Position numbers and translations under genes: made by a program. From Elusimicrobia bacterium HGW-Elusimicrobia-3 (GTDB lineage: Bacteria > Elusimicrobiota > Elusimicrobia > Elusimicrobiales > UBA9959): a stretch of DNA of 64,000 nucleotides. The stretch spans positions 1 to 64,000 of the forward strand of contig PHAL01000005.1 in the NCBI GenBank assembly GCA_002840355.1, read 5' to 3'. Below are positions 50,401 to 63,061 of this stretch, in pieces. Below the pieces are notes generated by a model that made no database searches, was not told the origin of the DNA, and saw only the letters and a program-made list of their open reading frames with translations. How positions within the stretch are numbered: the first letter of the stretch is position 1; each line of letters opens with the position of its first letter.

Positions 50401-53400
50401 GTAGATCGCGCCGGGCAGCATGCCGTTGTCCTGCAGCGCCAGGTCCCACATGCCGTCCCTGTTCCGGGCGATGCCGGAGACTGAATTCGAGAAACCGCTG
50501 GATTCCGCGTAGACCTGGTTGAGGCTGGCCTGCACGCCGTGCTGGGGGTCCGCCGCGTTGGCGGTGAGCGTGGCCCTGTCGGCCGGGGCGTTATTCTTGA
50601 AAGCTATGGCGGTGAGGGCCGTCACGTCGGTCCAGGCGGCCGGGCTGCCGTTGGAGGGCGCCGCGCAAGTGCCGTCGCCCTGGCCGGCGAACTGCAGCTT
50701 GAAACTCTGCCCGGAGACGGGCAGGTCTACCTGGCCGATATTCACCAGCGCCCTGAGGCGGAAAGCGGCCCCGGCGGCCGGCAGCGCGGCCAGCACGTCC
50801 TGCGCCGCCAGCGGGGCGCCCACGTCGGTGGTGTCGGTATTGGCGAAGAAGCGGTAGGCGCTCTGTTCGAAGGTGGTGGTGGGCGGCGCGGGCCAGAAGA
50901 CGAAGGAGTAGCCGCCGGCCAGGGCGGAGCCGAGGTTGGGCTCGAGGGCGGCGCCGCCTTCCGTATTGGTCCAGGTGAAGGCCGCGGCGGCGTTCATGAC
51001 CAGCCGCTTGGCGAACAGGTCGGCGTTGGAATCCGCCAGCGTCAACACCAGCCTGTCCCGGTTAACCGGGTCCTGCTCGAGGTCGTAATAGCGCTGCGGG
51101 TTGGCGAAGAGCGGGGAGGGCGTGAAGTCGGCCTGCGCCGTGAAAACACCGCCGTTGCCTACGTACCAGCCGACGTTGGTGGCGGCGGCGTCGTTATAGG
51201 CGATGACGCTGCGCGTGGCGGTGCCTGAGCTTATCCACGCAACGGCCGCCAGCCTGGTGCCGGCCAGCGGAGTCTGGGCCGTGGTGTCCAGGTTGGGAGT
51301 ATTGGTCCAGGCCGAGCCGTTCCAGTAGCCGGCCTGCAGGTCGGAGCCTGCGTTGCCGATGGAGGCGAACACCATTTCATCCGAGGCCGGGTTCGCGGCC
51401 AGGTCCAGGTTGGTGGCGTCGTCGAGGAAGGCCGGCGCGTTCACCGGCCCGCCCCAGGCGTGCTCGGGGCTGCCGCCGTTCCACGCGGCGGTGGCGTAGC
51501 GCACGCCGTTGACGCCGTCGGCGCCGGCCGAGTGGCCCCAGGCCACCAGGACGTCGCCGGACAGGGATTCGGTCTCCACGGCGAAGCTTTCCGAGTCCTG
51601 CGCGGCCGCGACGGTCTCGAGCGAGGTTTCAAGCGCCGCGGCGGGCTCGTTCTCCCAGGCCGCGCCGTTCCAGACCATGGCCGACAGGTCGGAGTTGGAG
51701 TCGGCCCAGACGGCGGCGATATTGTCGTAGTCGGCCCGGCGGTCGGGGGCCATCTTAACCCAGTGCACCGCGCCGGCGGTGCGCAGCGGGTCCAGCGTGG
51801 CGGGAGCCGTCCAGTTGGCGGCGCCGCAGGCGGCCCCGCCGGGCTTGGTGCGGTAGCCCAGCTCGCCGGTCCCCGTAACGCCGCGCGAGTAGAGCACCAT
51901 CACGTCGCCGCTATTGGTCTCGAAAGCGATGTCGAAGCGGCGCGTGGCGTCGGCGCCGCCGACGCTCTGCGTCCACTCCTCGTACCAGTTGGCGCCGTCG
52001 GTGCAGAGCACGCGCAGCGTGCCGCTCTTGACGTAGGCGGCCACGGCCTCCTGCTTGGTGGTCAGCGGGTTGGTGCGCACCGTGAACAGGACCCCGGCCG
52101 CGCCCGAGACCGTCTGGCGCACGGCGCTGAAGGAGTTGGCGGCGCTGTCGTAGTCGCGGAACTGCGGCGTGCTGTTGCCGGCCTGGCCGTAGAGCAGGAC
52201 GCCGTCGCCAGCCTTATGAAGCGCGGCCAATATCAGCGTCTTCACCACCCCGAGGCTCACCCAGTCGGTGGAGGTACCGTTATTATGCTCGGCTCTCACC
52301 CTGGCGTAGTAATAAGTATCGCTGCTCAGGCCGCTGAACGTGGCCATCGGGCCGGCGGCCGGGGCCGTGGTCAGGATCACCTGGTTGGTCACCCCGTCGT
52401 TGAAATTCAGCGCCGTAGAGACCTGCACCGTGTACCTGGTCGAGACCAACGGGTTGGAGTTGGCCCCCCAGGCGAGAGTGAAACCGCTGTCCGTGACCGC
52501 GCCGAAGGGGCTGGCGGGAGCCGTCGGGGTATTGGCCAGCGTGGAAGTGGCCGGGTAAACCGCCCAGGGGCTCTCGTCCCCTGGCCCGCCGGCTTTCACG
52601 AACAGGTAATAAGTGCTGTTGAGCGCGAGACCGGTCAACTCGGCCGAAGTCCCGGCGGTGACGCTGGACGCGTAGACGGGCGACGGGGAGACGCCGGAAT
52701 TGACCGAAGCCGCCAGCGTGTAGCCGGTGGCGCCGGGCACCAGCGACCAGGACGCCGTTATCGAATAATCGGAGACCTGCGTTACCGGCAGCGGGACGGG
52801 CGCAGCGAGGCCCAGGGTGCGGGTGGAGCCCAGCTGCGCGTAGGCGCTGTATACGCCGTTGAGGTTCAGGGCGCGCACGCGGAAATAGTAGTCGCGGTTG
52901 GAGAGCAGGCCGGAGAAGGTGTAGGCCGCGCCGCCGGCCGGCGCCGTGGAGGCGGTCTGACCGGCCGCGCCGGCGTTGTAGTCCTGGGCCGTGGATACCT
53001 GCACCTGGTACACGGTGCCGGCCGGGTTGGCATTGGCGTTCCAGGCCGCGGTGAAACCGCCGGAAGTTACGGCGCTGAAAGTGGAGACGGCGCTCAGCGG
53101 GAGATTCGCCAGCGTGGCTGTGCCGGCCGGGGCGGTCCAGGCCGTCAGCTCGCCGTTCTGGTTGACGGCGGCCACGGCGAAATAACGGGTGGCGTTGGGC
53201 GTCAGCCCGGCGCTGCTCAGGTAGAGGTTGTAAGTATCGGAGCTGGTCACCACCGCCCCGGCGGGATTCAGCGGGTCCGCCGCGGTGGACACGCGCACGC
53301 GGTAGCGCGTGCCGGGATAGCGGTTGCCGTTGGCCGACCAGTTCACCTGTATGGCCGACGGCCCTACGCCGGTAAAGCCCGAGAAGACCGGCGGGTAGGC

Positions 53401-56400
53401 TACCAGCGTGGCCGTGCCGGCCGGCGCCGAGTAGGCGGTGGAGAGCCCGTTTACGCCCAGGGCAGCGGCCCTGAAATAATAGGTGGTGTCGGCCGCCAGG
53501 CCGGCGCTGCTCAGGAACAGGTTATAGGTCTCCGAGCTGGTCACTACCGCGGTACCGGGGCTCAGCGGGTCGGCCGCCGTGGAGACCAGCACGCGGTAGC
53601 GCGTGCCGGGGTTGCGGTTGCCGTTATGCGCCCAGTTGAACTGCAGGGCGTCCGCCCCCACGCCGGAGAAACCGGAGGAGACGGGGACATTGGCCGGGGT
53701 GGCCGTGGCCTGCACGGCGGTGTAGGCCGTCAGCACGCCGTCCTTGTTCACGCCGGCCGCGCGGAAGTAATATGTGGTGTCGGCCGCCAGCCCCGCCGTG
53801 GTCAGCGAGACATTGTAGGTATCGGAGGAACTGAAAGCCGCGGCGCCCGGCGCCAGCGGGTCCGCAGCCGTGGAGACCAGCACGCGGAACAGCGTGCCGG
53901 GATAAGCGTTGCCGTTGGCCGAGAAATCGAACCGCGCCGTGCCGGCCGCCACCCCGGCGAAGGAGGTGAACAGGGGCGGGGCCGCGAGCAGCGTGGCCCT
54001 GGGCTGGAAAGCGTACCAGTCTCCGGTGACATACTCCCCGTTGGCGCGGACGAACAGGTAATAGGTTTCGTCGGCGTCCAGGAGGGACACGTAAGCCTGA
54101 TTCCCGTCATTTATCGTTTCACTGGAGGAGACAATGGAGAGCGGCGGATTATCCGGCGACAAGGACGCGACCAGCATATAGCCGGTTGCCATGGACACCA
54201 CTTCCCAGGTGGCGGCCAGCGAACTGACATGCACGCCCGTTATCTCGCCCGAGGCGGGGCTGCCGATAGAACCGGGATCCAGCGTCCGCGCGCTGAAAGG
54301 CGGGTCGGACCAGGCCGAAGCTACGCCGTTACTGTTTACCGCCCTGGCCCTGAAATAGTAGTCGGTGCTGGGCGACAAGCCGGGGGTGCTCAGATGCAGG
54401 TTGTAGGTGTCAGTGGAGGAGACCGCGGCCCCGCCCGGCGCCAGCGGATCGGCGGCGGAAGAGGTCAGCACCCTGTAGAGCGTGCCGGGCTCGCGGTTGC
54501 CGGCGGCGGACCAGTTGAGTTGCATGAAATCAACCGTCACGCCGGTGGTGTAGAACCCGGACGGGACATTGGCCAGCGTGGAGGTGGCGGAGACGGCGGT
54601 CCAGGCCGTCAGCACGCCGTTCTTATTCACGCCGGCCGCCCTGTAGTAATAGGTAGTGTCGGCGGCCAGCGCGGTCCGCGCCAGCGAGAGGTTATAGGTG
54701 TCGGAAGAGGCCACCGCCGCCCCGCCGGGACTTAGCGGATCCGGCGCCGTGGAAGAGAGCACCCGGTACAGCGTGCCGGGATAAGCGTTGCCGTTGGCCG
54801 TGAAATTGAACTGCAGGGCGCTTTCCGCCACGCCGGTGAAGCCGGCCGGTATCGGCGGGAAACCAAGCAGGGTGGCCGTGCCGGCCGCGGCCGTGTAGGC
54901 CGTGGGCACGCCGTTCTTGTTCACGCCGGCCACCGAGAAATAGTAGGTGGTGTCGGCGGCCAGGCCCGCCGTGCTCAAGCTGGTATCGTAGGTCAGCGAG
55001 CTGACGGCCAGGGCCCCGCCCGGGTTCAGCGGGTCGGCCGCGGTGGACGAGACCACGCGGTACAGCGTGCCGGCCGCGTTGCCGTTAGCCGAGAAAGAGA
55101 AGCGCAGCGAGCCGGCCGCCACTTCTGAAAAACCGGTGAAGACCGGCGCGGCGCCCAGCAGGGTGGCCGTGCCGCGGGCGGAGGTATAAGCCGTGGCCGC
55201 CCCGTTATGGTTGAGGGCGGCCACGCGGAAATAGTAAGTGGTGTCGGCGGCCAGGCCTGCTGCGCTAAGCGAGAGGTCGTAGGTTTCGGCCAGGGCCACG
55301 GCGGCGCCGCCGGGGGCGGCCGGGTCCGGCGCCGTGGACGAGAGCACCCGGTACAGCGTGCCGGTCGGGTTGCCGCCCGAAGTCCAGTCCAGCCCCACCG
55401 CCGCCGCCGAGACCGCGGTGAAACTCCCGAAAGCCGGGGCATAGGCCAGCGTGGCCGTACCGGCGGCCGCCGTGTAGGCCGTGCTCACGCCGTTCTTGTT
55501 CACGCCGGCCACCCGGAAATAATAGGTGGTGTTCGCGGCCAGTCCGGAGGAAGCCAGATAGAGGTTATAGGTGTAGGAGGAAAGCGCCACCGCCCCGCCT
55601 GGGTTCAGCGGGTCCGGCGCGGTAGAAGAAACGACGCGGAACAGCGTGCCCGGATAACTGTTGCCGTTCGCCGACCAGTTGAACCGGATCGCGCCGGTAT
55701 CGATGGCGTCAAAAGAGGTGAAAAGCGGCGGCGCCGACAGCAGCGTGGCCGTGGCGGCCGCCGCCGTATAGGCCGTGGGCACGCCGCCATGGTTGAGGCC
55801 GGCCACCCGGAAATAATAGGTGGTGTCTCCGGCGAGCCCCGACGTGCTCAGGAAAGTATTATAGGTGAGCGAACTTACCGCCACCGCCCCGCCGGGACTC
55901 AACGGGTCCGGCGCCGTGGAGGAGACTACCCGGTACAGGGTGCCGGGGTCGGAGTTGCCGTTGGCCGCCCAGTCGAACAGCATGGAGCCAGCGGCCACGC
56001 TGCCGAAGCCGGAAGCGAGCGGGGCGAAGGCCAGGAGCGTGGCCGTGCCGGGGTGTACCTGCCAGGCGCCGGACACGCCGGGGGCGTTGCTCCTGACGTA
56101 AAGGTAGTATGTAGTGTTGGGTGAGAGCGTGGGCACGGAGAGGGTGGCCGACAGATTCCCGAGCGTGTCGCTGGAGGCGTAGACCGGCTCCGGCTCGGTC
56201 CCGAAATTTTCCGAAGCGGCCAGCGTGTAGCCGGTGGTCTCGCTGACCAGGGGCCAGGAGGCCGAAACCTGGCTGGCCGTGACGCCAGTCACCGAGAGCG
56301 AAGCCGGCCGGGCCGGGTACAATTTCTCCAGGATCTGCACCCAACTGTCGCCCTCCGCGCTGCCCGTCGGGCCGCCTACGGTAACGAAGACGCTCCGGTT

Positions 56401-59400
56401 GTTGGCTATGGTGGTGGCGTCGCCGTCGTCTATATACAGTCGCAGGGCCAGCCTGTCGCCGTTATTCAGGGCGGTGGGCACCGGCTCAACGGTCCAGGTC
56501 TGGGCGGCGTCCGCCACGGTCAGCTCGGTGCGCGGGATCAGCGCGGCGGCCACCGTGGACAGGATCACGCCGGAATTGTCCGTGCGGTAGAGCACCCCCG
56601 TGATAGTGGCGTTGGCCTGCACGGCGCTTTCGCGGGCCCGGATATTAAAAGTAACGCTGCTGACTATGGTCACGGCGTCGAGGGGCATGGAGTACCAGGT
56701 TTGCGGTGCCCCGCCGGCCGTTTTAGTGATCTGCAGGGCGCTGGTGGGCGGCGTCACGGGCCCCGAGAGCGTGTCCTTGGTGTAGGTCACCGCGGCCGCG
56801 CCGCGCAGCGCCGAGAGCCGCCGCTCTTCGCCGGTGTCGCCGGCCGGGTTGGCCGTGGAAATGTCGTCGAGCAGGTAGAGCTTGGTCACCACCTGCAGCG
56901 TGCGCTCAGACTGTGCCGCGCTGTAGGCGGTGGGCACGCCGTTCTTGTTCACCGCCGCCAGCCTGAAATAATAGCGGGTATTGGTGACCAGGCCGGAGGA
57001 AGAAAGGGACAGGTCGTAAGTGTCCTCGTAAGTGACCGCCGCCCCGCCGGGAGCCAGCGGGTCGGGCGCGGTAGAGACGGCCACCCGGTACCGGGTGCCG
57101 TCCGCGTTGCCGTTGGCGGTCCACAGCACCCGGATGGCATCCGTCTGTATGTCGCTGAAACCGGAGAACATCGGCGGATAGGCCGCCAGGGTAGCGGTGC
57201 CGGCCGCGGCCGTGTAGGCCGTCTCTACCCCGTCGCCGTTCACGGCGGCCACGCGGAAATAGTAGGTAGTGTCGGCGGCCAGGCCGGCGCTGCTGACATA
57301 GAGGCCGTAGGAAGCCAGCAGGGTCGCCGCCGCGGCGCCCGGGTTCAGCGGGTCCGGCGCCGCGGACACCGCCGCCCGGTACAGCGTGCCGGCCGGGTTG
57401 CCGTTGGCCGTCCAGTTGGCGCCGATGGCCGACGCCGTGATCCCGTCAAAATAGGAGAAGAGCGGCTGCCTGGCCAGCGTGCGCGCCCGCTGCGGCGCGG
57501 TATAGGCGGTAGGCTGGCCGTCGCGGGCCAGCGCGGCCACGACGAAATAATAGGCCCTGTCCACGGCCAGGCCGGAGGAGCTGAGATAGAGGTTGTAGGT
57601 ATCGGACGAGGTGACGGCCTCGGCCCCGGGGTTCAGCGGGTCCAGGGCCCGCGACACCAGTACGCGGTACAGCGTCCCGGCCGGGTTGCCGTTAGCGGCC
57701 CACATGAAATCCGCCGAGGAATCGGTGACGGCGCCGAAGCCGGGGAAGGACGGCGCCTGCGGCAGGGTGGGATTAGCCTGCGTAGCCGTCCAGGCGGTCA
57801 GCACCCCGTCGTTATTGAGCGCCGCGGCCCTGAAATAGTAAGTGGTGTTGGGCGCGAGGCCGGACGTGGAGAGCGAGAGGTTGTAGGTATCCGAGGAGGC
57901 CACCGGCGAGGCGCCGGGGCTAAGCGGGTCCGGGGCGACCGAGGAGAGTACCCGGTACAGAGTCCCGGCCGGATTGCCGTCGACCGCCCAGGCGAAGGTC
58001 ATGGCGTCGGTGCCGGTGCCGGAGAAGCCGGAGAATACCGGCTGGCCGGCCAGCGTGGAGGTGCCGCGGGAGGCCGTGTAAGCCGTGGTCACGCCGGCTT
58101 TGTTGATGCCGGCTATCCTGAAATAATAGGCGGTATTGGCCGCCAGCGAGGAGGAGGTCAGTGACAGGTTATAGGTATCCGACGAGACTACCGCCGCGCC
58201 GACGGGAGACAGCGGGTCCGGCGCGGTGGACGACAGCACCCGGTACAGCGTGCCGCCGGGATTCCCCCCGCCCGACCAGGACAGGCTCACCGCTCCGGCC
58301 GTAGGCGGGCCGAAAGAACCGAAGGCCGGGGCGTACTGCAGCAGCGTGGCGGCGGGATCGTATTTGCTCCAGGCGCTGACCACGCCGGCGCCGTTGGCGC
58401 GCACGAACAGGTAGTAGACCGTGTCCGGGGTCAGGCCCGGCAGTTGAGCGGAGGCCAGCGCGCCTACGGTGACGGAGGCAGCGAGGGCCGTAGGAGGGTC
58501 GTCGGGGTAGAGCGAGGCGGCCAGGGTGTAGCCGGTGGCGGCCCCCACGAGGGACCACGAGGCCGTTACGGAAGAGACATGCGGCGTCAGCGCGCCGGCC
58601 AGCGGGGCGGCCAGCGTGCCAGGCGCCAGCGTGGTGGTTGAAGCTATGGCCGACCAGGCCGTGACGATGCCGTTATTGTTGACCGCCCTCGCTCTGAAGA
58701 AATATTCGGTGCTGAAGGTCAGGCCCTCGGTGGAGAGATAAAGGTTATAGGTGTCGGAGCTGGTCACCGCCGCGCCAGCCGGCGCCAGCGGGTCCGCCGC
58801 CGTGGAGACCATCACACTGTAGAGAGTACCGGGACCGCCGGCGGCGTTCCACTCCAGGCGCGCCTTGTCGGTGGCGGTCTCGGTGAAGTTCAGGCCCGAG
58901 GGCACGGCCGCCAGGGTGGAAGTGCCGGCCCCGGCCGTATAGGCCGTCAGCGCCCCGTCCTTATTTACGCCGGCGGCGCTGAAATAATAGGTGGTGTTGG
59001 AGGCCAGGCCGCCGGCGGCCAGCGAGACGTTATAAGTATCCGAGGAGGACACCGCCGCCCCGTCCGGCAGCGGCGGTTCGGGTGCGGTGGAGTAGAGCAC
59101 CCGGTACAGCGTGCCGGGATAGGCGTTGCCGTTAGCCGAAAAATTGAACTGGAGCGAGGTTTCGGCCGCGCCGCTGAAACTGGCGAAGGCGGGAGCGTAG
59201 CTCAGCAGCGTGGCGCGGTCCGCCGGGGGCGTGTAGGCCGTCGCCACACCGTTGCGGTTGATCGCCGCCGCCCGGAAATAATAGCGGGTATCGGGAGCCA
59301 GCCCGGCTGAAGAGAGGAAAAGGTTATAGGTATCGGAAGAAGCCACCGGCGCCCCGGCGGGTGACAGCGGGTCGGGGGCGGTGGAGGAAAGCACCCGGTA

Positions 59401-61059
59401 CAGCGTGTCGGCAGGGTTCCCGTCCGTCCAGGCGAAGCGCATGGAAATATCCGTCTCCTCGCTGAAAACGGGATAGGAGGGCCCGGTAGCCAGAGTCGCG
59501 GTGGATACCGGAGAGAAGTAAGCCCCCTCCACCCCGTCGCCGTTAACGCCGGCGGCCCTGAAATAGTAAGTGGTATTGGACGCCAGGCCGGCGGTGCTGA
59601 AAGCGAGATTATAAGTCTCATGCTGGCTGACCGCCGCGCCGCCGGGAGACAGCGGGTCGGCCGCCGTGGAAACCAGCAGCCGGTACAGCGTGCCGGCCGG
59701 GTTGCCGCCTGAAGTCCAGGCGGCGGTCAGGCCGCTCTCGGAAATGTCCGAAAAGGGCGCGGCCGCCGGCATGCCCGCCAGCGTAAAGGTCGAAACTATG
59801 GGCGTATAGGCGGTATACGCTCCGCCGTGGTTTACGGCCGCCACGCGGAAGCGGTAGGCGGTATTGGCCGTCAGGCCGGCCGAAGAAAGAAAAGTGTTAT
59901 AGGTGAACGAGGAGGTGACCGGCGCGCCGAAAGGCGACAGCGGGTCGGCCGCGGTGGACATGACCACGTGGTACAGCGTGGCCGCGTGGTTGCCGTTGGC
60001 GGCCCAGTTGAACCGGGCGGTGTAGGAAGAGATATTAATGAAGTCGGTGAAGTACGGCGCGTAAGCCGGGGTCACCTGCACCGGGAAGGCCGACCAGGAG
60101 CTGGAGGCGCCGGGCCCGTTGGTGCGGACAAAGGGATAATAGGTGGTATTGGGGCTCAGCGCCGGGCTGTTGAGCAGGGCTGAATTTTCCGAAGTAGTAA
60201 AGGAGGCGTAAACGGGCGACGGGGCCGCCCCGGGATTCACGGAGGCGGCCAGCGTATAGCCGGTGGCGCCCTCCACCAGCGTCCAGGAAGCGGAGAACCC
60301 GGTCTGTGTCAGGCCGGTCACCGAGCCGATGACGGGCCGGGCCGGGGCCAAATTCTCGACCGTGCTGAACCAGCTGTCGCCGCTGGCGGCCGGGGTAGGG
60401 CCGTCTATTGTCGCGGTCACGGTACGGCCGGCGCCCATGGTGCCGACGTCGTCGATATATACCCGCAAGGCCAGCCTCTCGCCGTTTAGCAGCGCCGTGG
60501 GTACCGGGGTCATGGTCCAGGTGATCGGCCCAAGCGAAGTCCCCAGCTCGGAAGCCGGGGCGGCCACCGCGGAGATAACGGATTGCACCGCGCCCGAAGC
60601 GCTGACCCGCAGCAGCTCGGCGGCAAGGCCGGCGTTGGCCTGATTGTGGCTTTCCATGGCCCAGATATTGAAAGTAATGTTGCCGCTGATGGTGACGGCG
60701 TCGAGCGGGTCGGTATACCACGCTACAGCGGTGCCGCCCTCTATCTTCGTGAGCTGCGTGGCGGTAGTGGGGGGCGTGACAGGGCCCGCCACGGTGCTTT
60801 TAATATAGGTAGCCACGGTAGAACCGCGCAGGCGGTTCAGCCGCCGCTCATCGTCGCCGCCGGGATTTATCGAGGAGACCGTGTCGCTCAGGAATACGGT
60901 GCTGGCCGACCTGGCGACTACGGGGAATTGCGGCAGCAGGGCGGGCAGCAGCAGGAGCCCCAGCCAGGCGCGGCGCAGGCTTTTCAGGGCAAAAGGGAAG
61001 GCGCGCGCGATTCCGCCGCTTTTTTCACCTCCGTTATGACTTTCGCCCCGGGATATCAT
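47436..61059 (-). pseudogene. Giant secreted FN3-repeat / lamin-tail / PQQ-propeller protein, reading frame interrupted once near 49585
   Basis: ORF 49198-61059 and ORF 47436-49154 (open further upstream) are two frames of one protein; lamin-tail domain continues in the second frame. May be a sequencing indel rather than a true pseudogene. Confidence 0.8.
52235..60345 (-). repeat. Tandem FN3-like coding repeats, about 26 units of roughly 90 aa
   Basis: Recurring NPxGTLYRVLVSTAPDPLSPGGAAVxSSDTYNLSLSSxGLAxNTTYYFRVAAVNxNGVxTAYT. Confidence 0.9.
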
Positions 61060-61074
61060 AATTTATCTCTCGCT

Positions 61075-61515
61075 TTACTCCTCGGCGGCGCCGCCGCCGC
61101 AGGTCTGGACGCCGCGATTCTTGCAGCCTTTCTTGCGCTCTTCTTCCTTCATCATCTCTATGATGTCCTGCACGGTCAGCCCCACCAGCCAGTGGTTCAC
61201 CTCGGCGCGCAGCGTCTCATAAAGCCTGTTGGGCACCTGGGCCTTTTCGGCCTTGGGCGCGCCGTTCACGGTAAAGGCCTCCATCAGCTGCCAGACGCTG
61301 ATGCTGTCCAGGTCCTTGTGCAGGCGGTAGCCGCGGCCTTTCTGCGACTCCACGAAGCCGGCGTGCACCAGGGCCTGCAGCACCTTGTTGCAGTACGGCG
61401 CGGGCAGGCCCTGGAAGCGCGAGATCTCCGCCACCTGGTTCCAGCGGCCGCCGCCGTTCTGCCCGAGATAATGCAGGCAGGCCAGCCCGTATGCGAGAGT
61501 GCGGTTCATTCTCAT
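61075..61515 (-). CDS. Rrf2-family transcriptional regulator
   Basis: MRMNRTLAYGLACLHYLGQNGGGRWNQVAEISRFQGLPAPYCNKVLQALVHAGFVESQKGRGYRL. Confidence 0.9.
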   Translation of the reverse strand: MRMNRTLAYGLACLHYLGQNGGGRWNQVAEISRFQGLPAPYCNKVLQALVHAGFVESQKGRGYRLHKDLDSISVWQLMEAFTVNGAPKAEKAQVPNRLYETLRAEVNHWLVGLTVQDIIEMMKEEERKKGCKNRGVQTCGGGAAEE

Positions 61516-61649
61516 ATAGACACCATGCTGACTGAAATTTTATAAGCCGCGCCTGTTTCCCCGGCGAACAGCAGTCATTGGACAAGAAGTATCCAATGGC
61601 TCCCGGCAAAAAAACGGCACCGAAAAGCATGCCGTCCATTCGCACTTAT

Positions 61650-61677
61650 AGTATAACAGCCCTATTACGGCAGTCAA
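61650..61677 (-). promoter_or_regulatory. Sigma-70-like promoter for rrf2-giant surface gene operon
   Basis: Minus strand TTGACT-N16-TATACT. Confidence 0.65.
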
Positions 61678-61688
61678 TAGACAAATTA

Positions 61689-62738
61689 TCAGCCCCGGCC
61701 GTGCTTTTTTTTGAAAGCCGCAGCCATCTCGCAAGCGGGCCGATTCGGGGCGAAAGCGTCCCCCTCCTCCAGCAGGCTTATGCCCGGGCAGCGGCTGCAG
61801 AATTCGATATCGGGACAGCCGGCGCAATCTTGCAGGTCCTTAAGGCCGGCCCGGCGCCATTTTTTCAGCCAAGCCGAGCCCTTCCACAGGGCAGAGAATT
61901 TCTGGCGGGCCAGGTTGCCCAGTTTGACCGGCAGCTGCAGACAGGGAAACAGGGTTCCGGCAGGGTCTACAGCGCAGACATTGCGGCCGGCGCCGCACAG
62001 GAAATCCCAGGCGTCGGCGCTACCGGGAACCGGGGCGGCGGGCCCCGCCTCCGCTCCGGACGGCGAAAGGTGTGACAGAGCCCGCCTCAACTCCGGGCCG
62101 GAGAGGCGGTATTTAAGGGCGGCCCTGTCTCCGTCGTTGGCCGGCGCTATGACGGGGTCGAAAGAGATGCCGCAGCCTTCTTTCCGGGCCAGGCGCTTCA
62201 AAAATGCCGCCTGCCCGGAGTTCAGGTTCATCAGCGGCACCTTTATCTTTACCGCTACCCCGGCCGCTTTGAGCAGGCGGGCGGCAGCCAGGCTGCCGCC
62301 AAAGGAACCTTTCAGGCCTGTGAGGCCGTCATGCACCTCCGGGCGGCCGTACAAGCTGATCTCGAATGCCGAAACTCCCGCCTGGCGGAATTCCCGGGCG
62401 CGGGCGGGCGTCAGGCCCAGGCCGGTGGAAAACACCCTGACGTCAAAACTCAATGATTTAGCGAACCGGCACAACTCGGCCAAGTCCGGCCGCAGCAGCG
62501 GCTCGCCCCCGGTGAAAACGAGGTAAAGCCCCCCGGCGCGGGCCAGTTGGCGCAGTATCTGCTCCCATTGGGCGGTGGAGAGTTCGCGGCCGGGGCGCGC
62601 GCGGCCGGCGGTTTCGGGCAGGTAGCAGTGGCGGCAGGAGAGCGGGCAGCGGCGGGTCAGTTCTACGGTAACCGAAATTGGAATATTTTTATCCAGCGTG
62701 AGCGCGTTGAGCCGCGCTGAAGGCAGGCAGTCGGGCAT
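61689..62738 (-). CDS. Radical SAM/SPASM peptide maturase (PqqE-like)
   Basis: ELTRRCPLSCRHCYLPE; FTGGEPLLRPDL; C-terminal CAVDPAGTLFPC..CAGCPDIEFCSRCPG. Confidence 0.92.
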   Translation of the reverse strand: MPDCLPSARLNALTLDKNIPISVTVELTRRCPLSCRHCYLPETAGRARPGRELSTAQWEQILRQLARAGGLYLVFTGGEPLLRPDLAELCRFAKSLSFDVRVFSTGLGLTPARAREFRQAGVSAFEISLYGRPEVHDGLTGLKGSFGGSLAAARLLKAAGVAVKIKVPLMNLNSGQAAFLKRLARKEGCGISFDPVIAPANDGDRAALKYRLSGPELRRALSHLSPSGAEAGPAAPVPGSADAWDFLCGAGRNVCAVDPAGTLFPCLQLPVKLGNLARQKFSALWKGSAWLKKWRRAGLKDLQDCAGCPDIEFCSRCPGISLLEEGDAFAPNRPACEMAAAFKKKHGRG

Positions 62739-63061
62739 CAGTTGAAGGGATTGGCGGCGTACAAGGCGCGCCGCAGCCTGGCGTACCACAGACCCGGCAA
62801 GCCTGCGGCCAGCGGACCGCCGCCGAGCACCGTGCCCCGCACCTCGGCCCAGGAGACATAGTGCGGTTCCAGCCGTCCGGCGTCGTCCACGAACACGGCG
62901 CCGCCCGGGCAAACCTCGGCCACCCGGTGCAGCAGATTGCGTCCGCCGTAGACATAGACCGCGCAATCCCCGGCGCCGGGGCGCCCCGGGGCCACGGCCA
63001 CGGCCTGCCCCGGACGGAACAGGGGCAGCATGCTGGAGCCTTCCAACCTGAATACCTTCAT
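62738..63061 (-). CDS. S24/S26-like (LexA/signal peptidase-fold) protein
   Basis: MKVFRLEGSSMLPLFRPGQAVAVAPGRPGAGDCAVYVYGGRNLLHRV; Ser in GSSM motif; start trimmed; ATGA overlap with neighbours. Confidence 0.75.
   Translation of the reverse strand: MKVFRLEGSSMLPLFRPGQAVAVAPGRPGAGDCAVYVYGGRNLLHRVAEVCPGGAVFVDDAGRLEPHYVSWAEVRGTVLGGGPLAAGLPGLWYARLRRALYAANPFN

Noticed and set aside
51460-54735. 1091-aa plus-strand ORF
   Set aside because: Antisense shadow of the FN3 array; G/R/H-rich translation with no domain signature.
52235-60345. CRISPR-like regular repeats
   Set aside because: Periodicity is about 270 bp and in-frame; it reflects FN3 coding modules.
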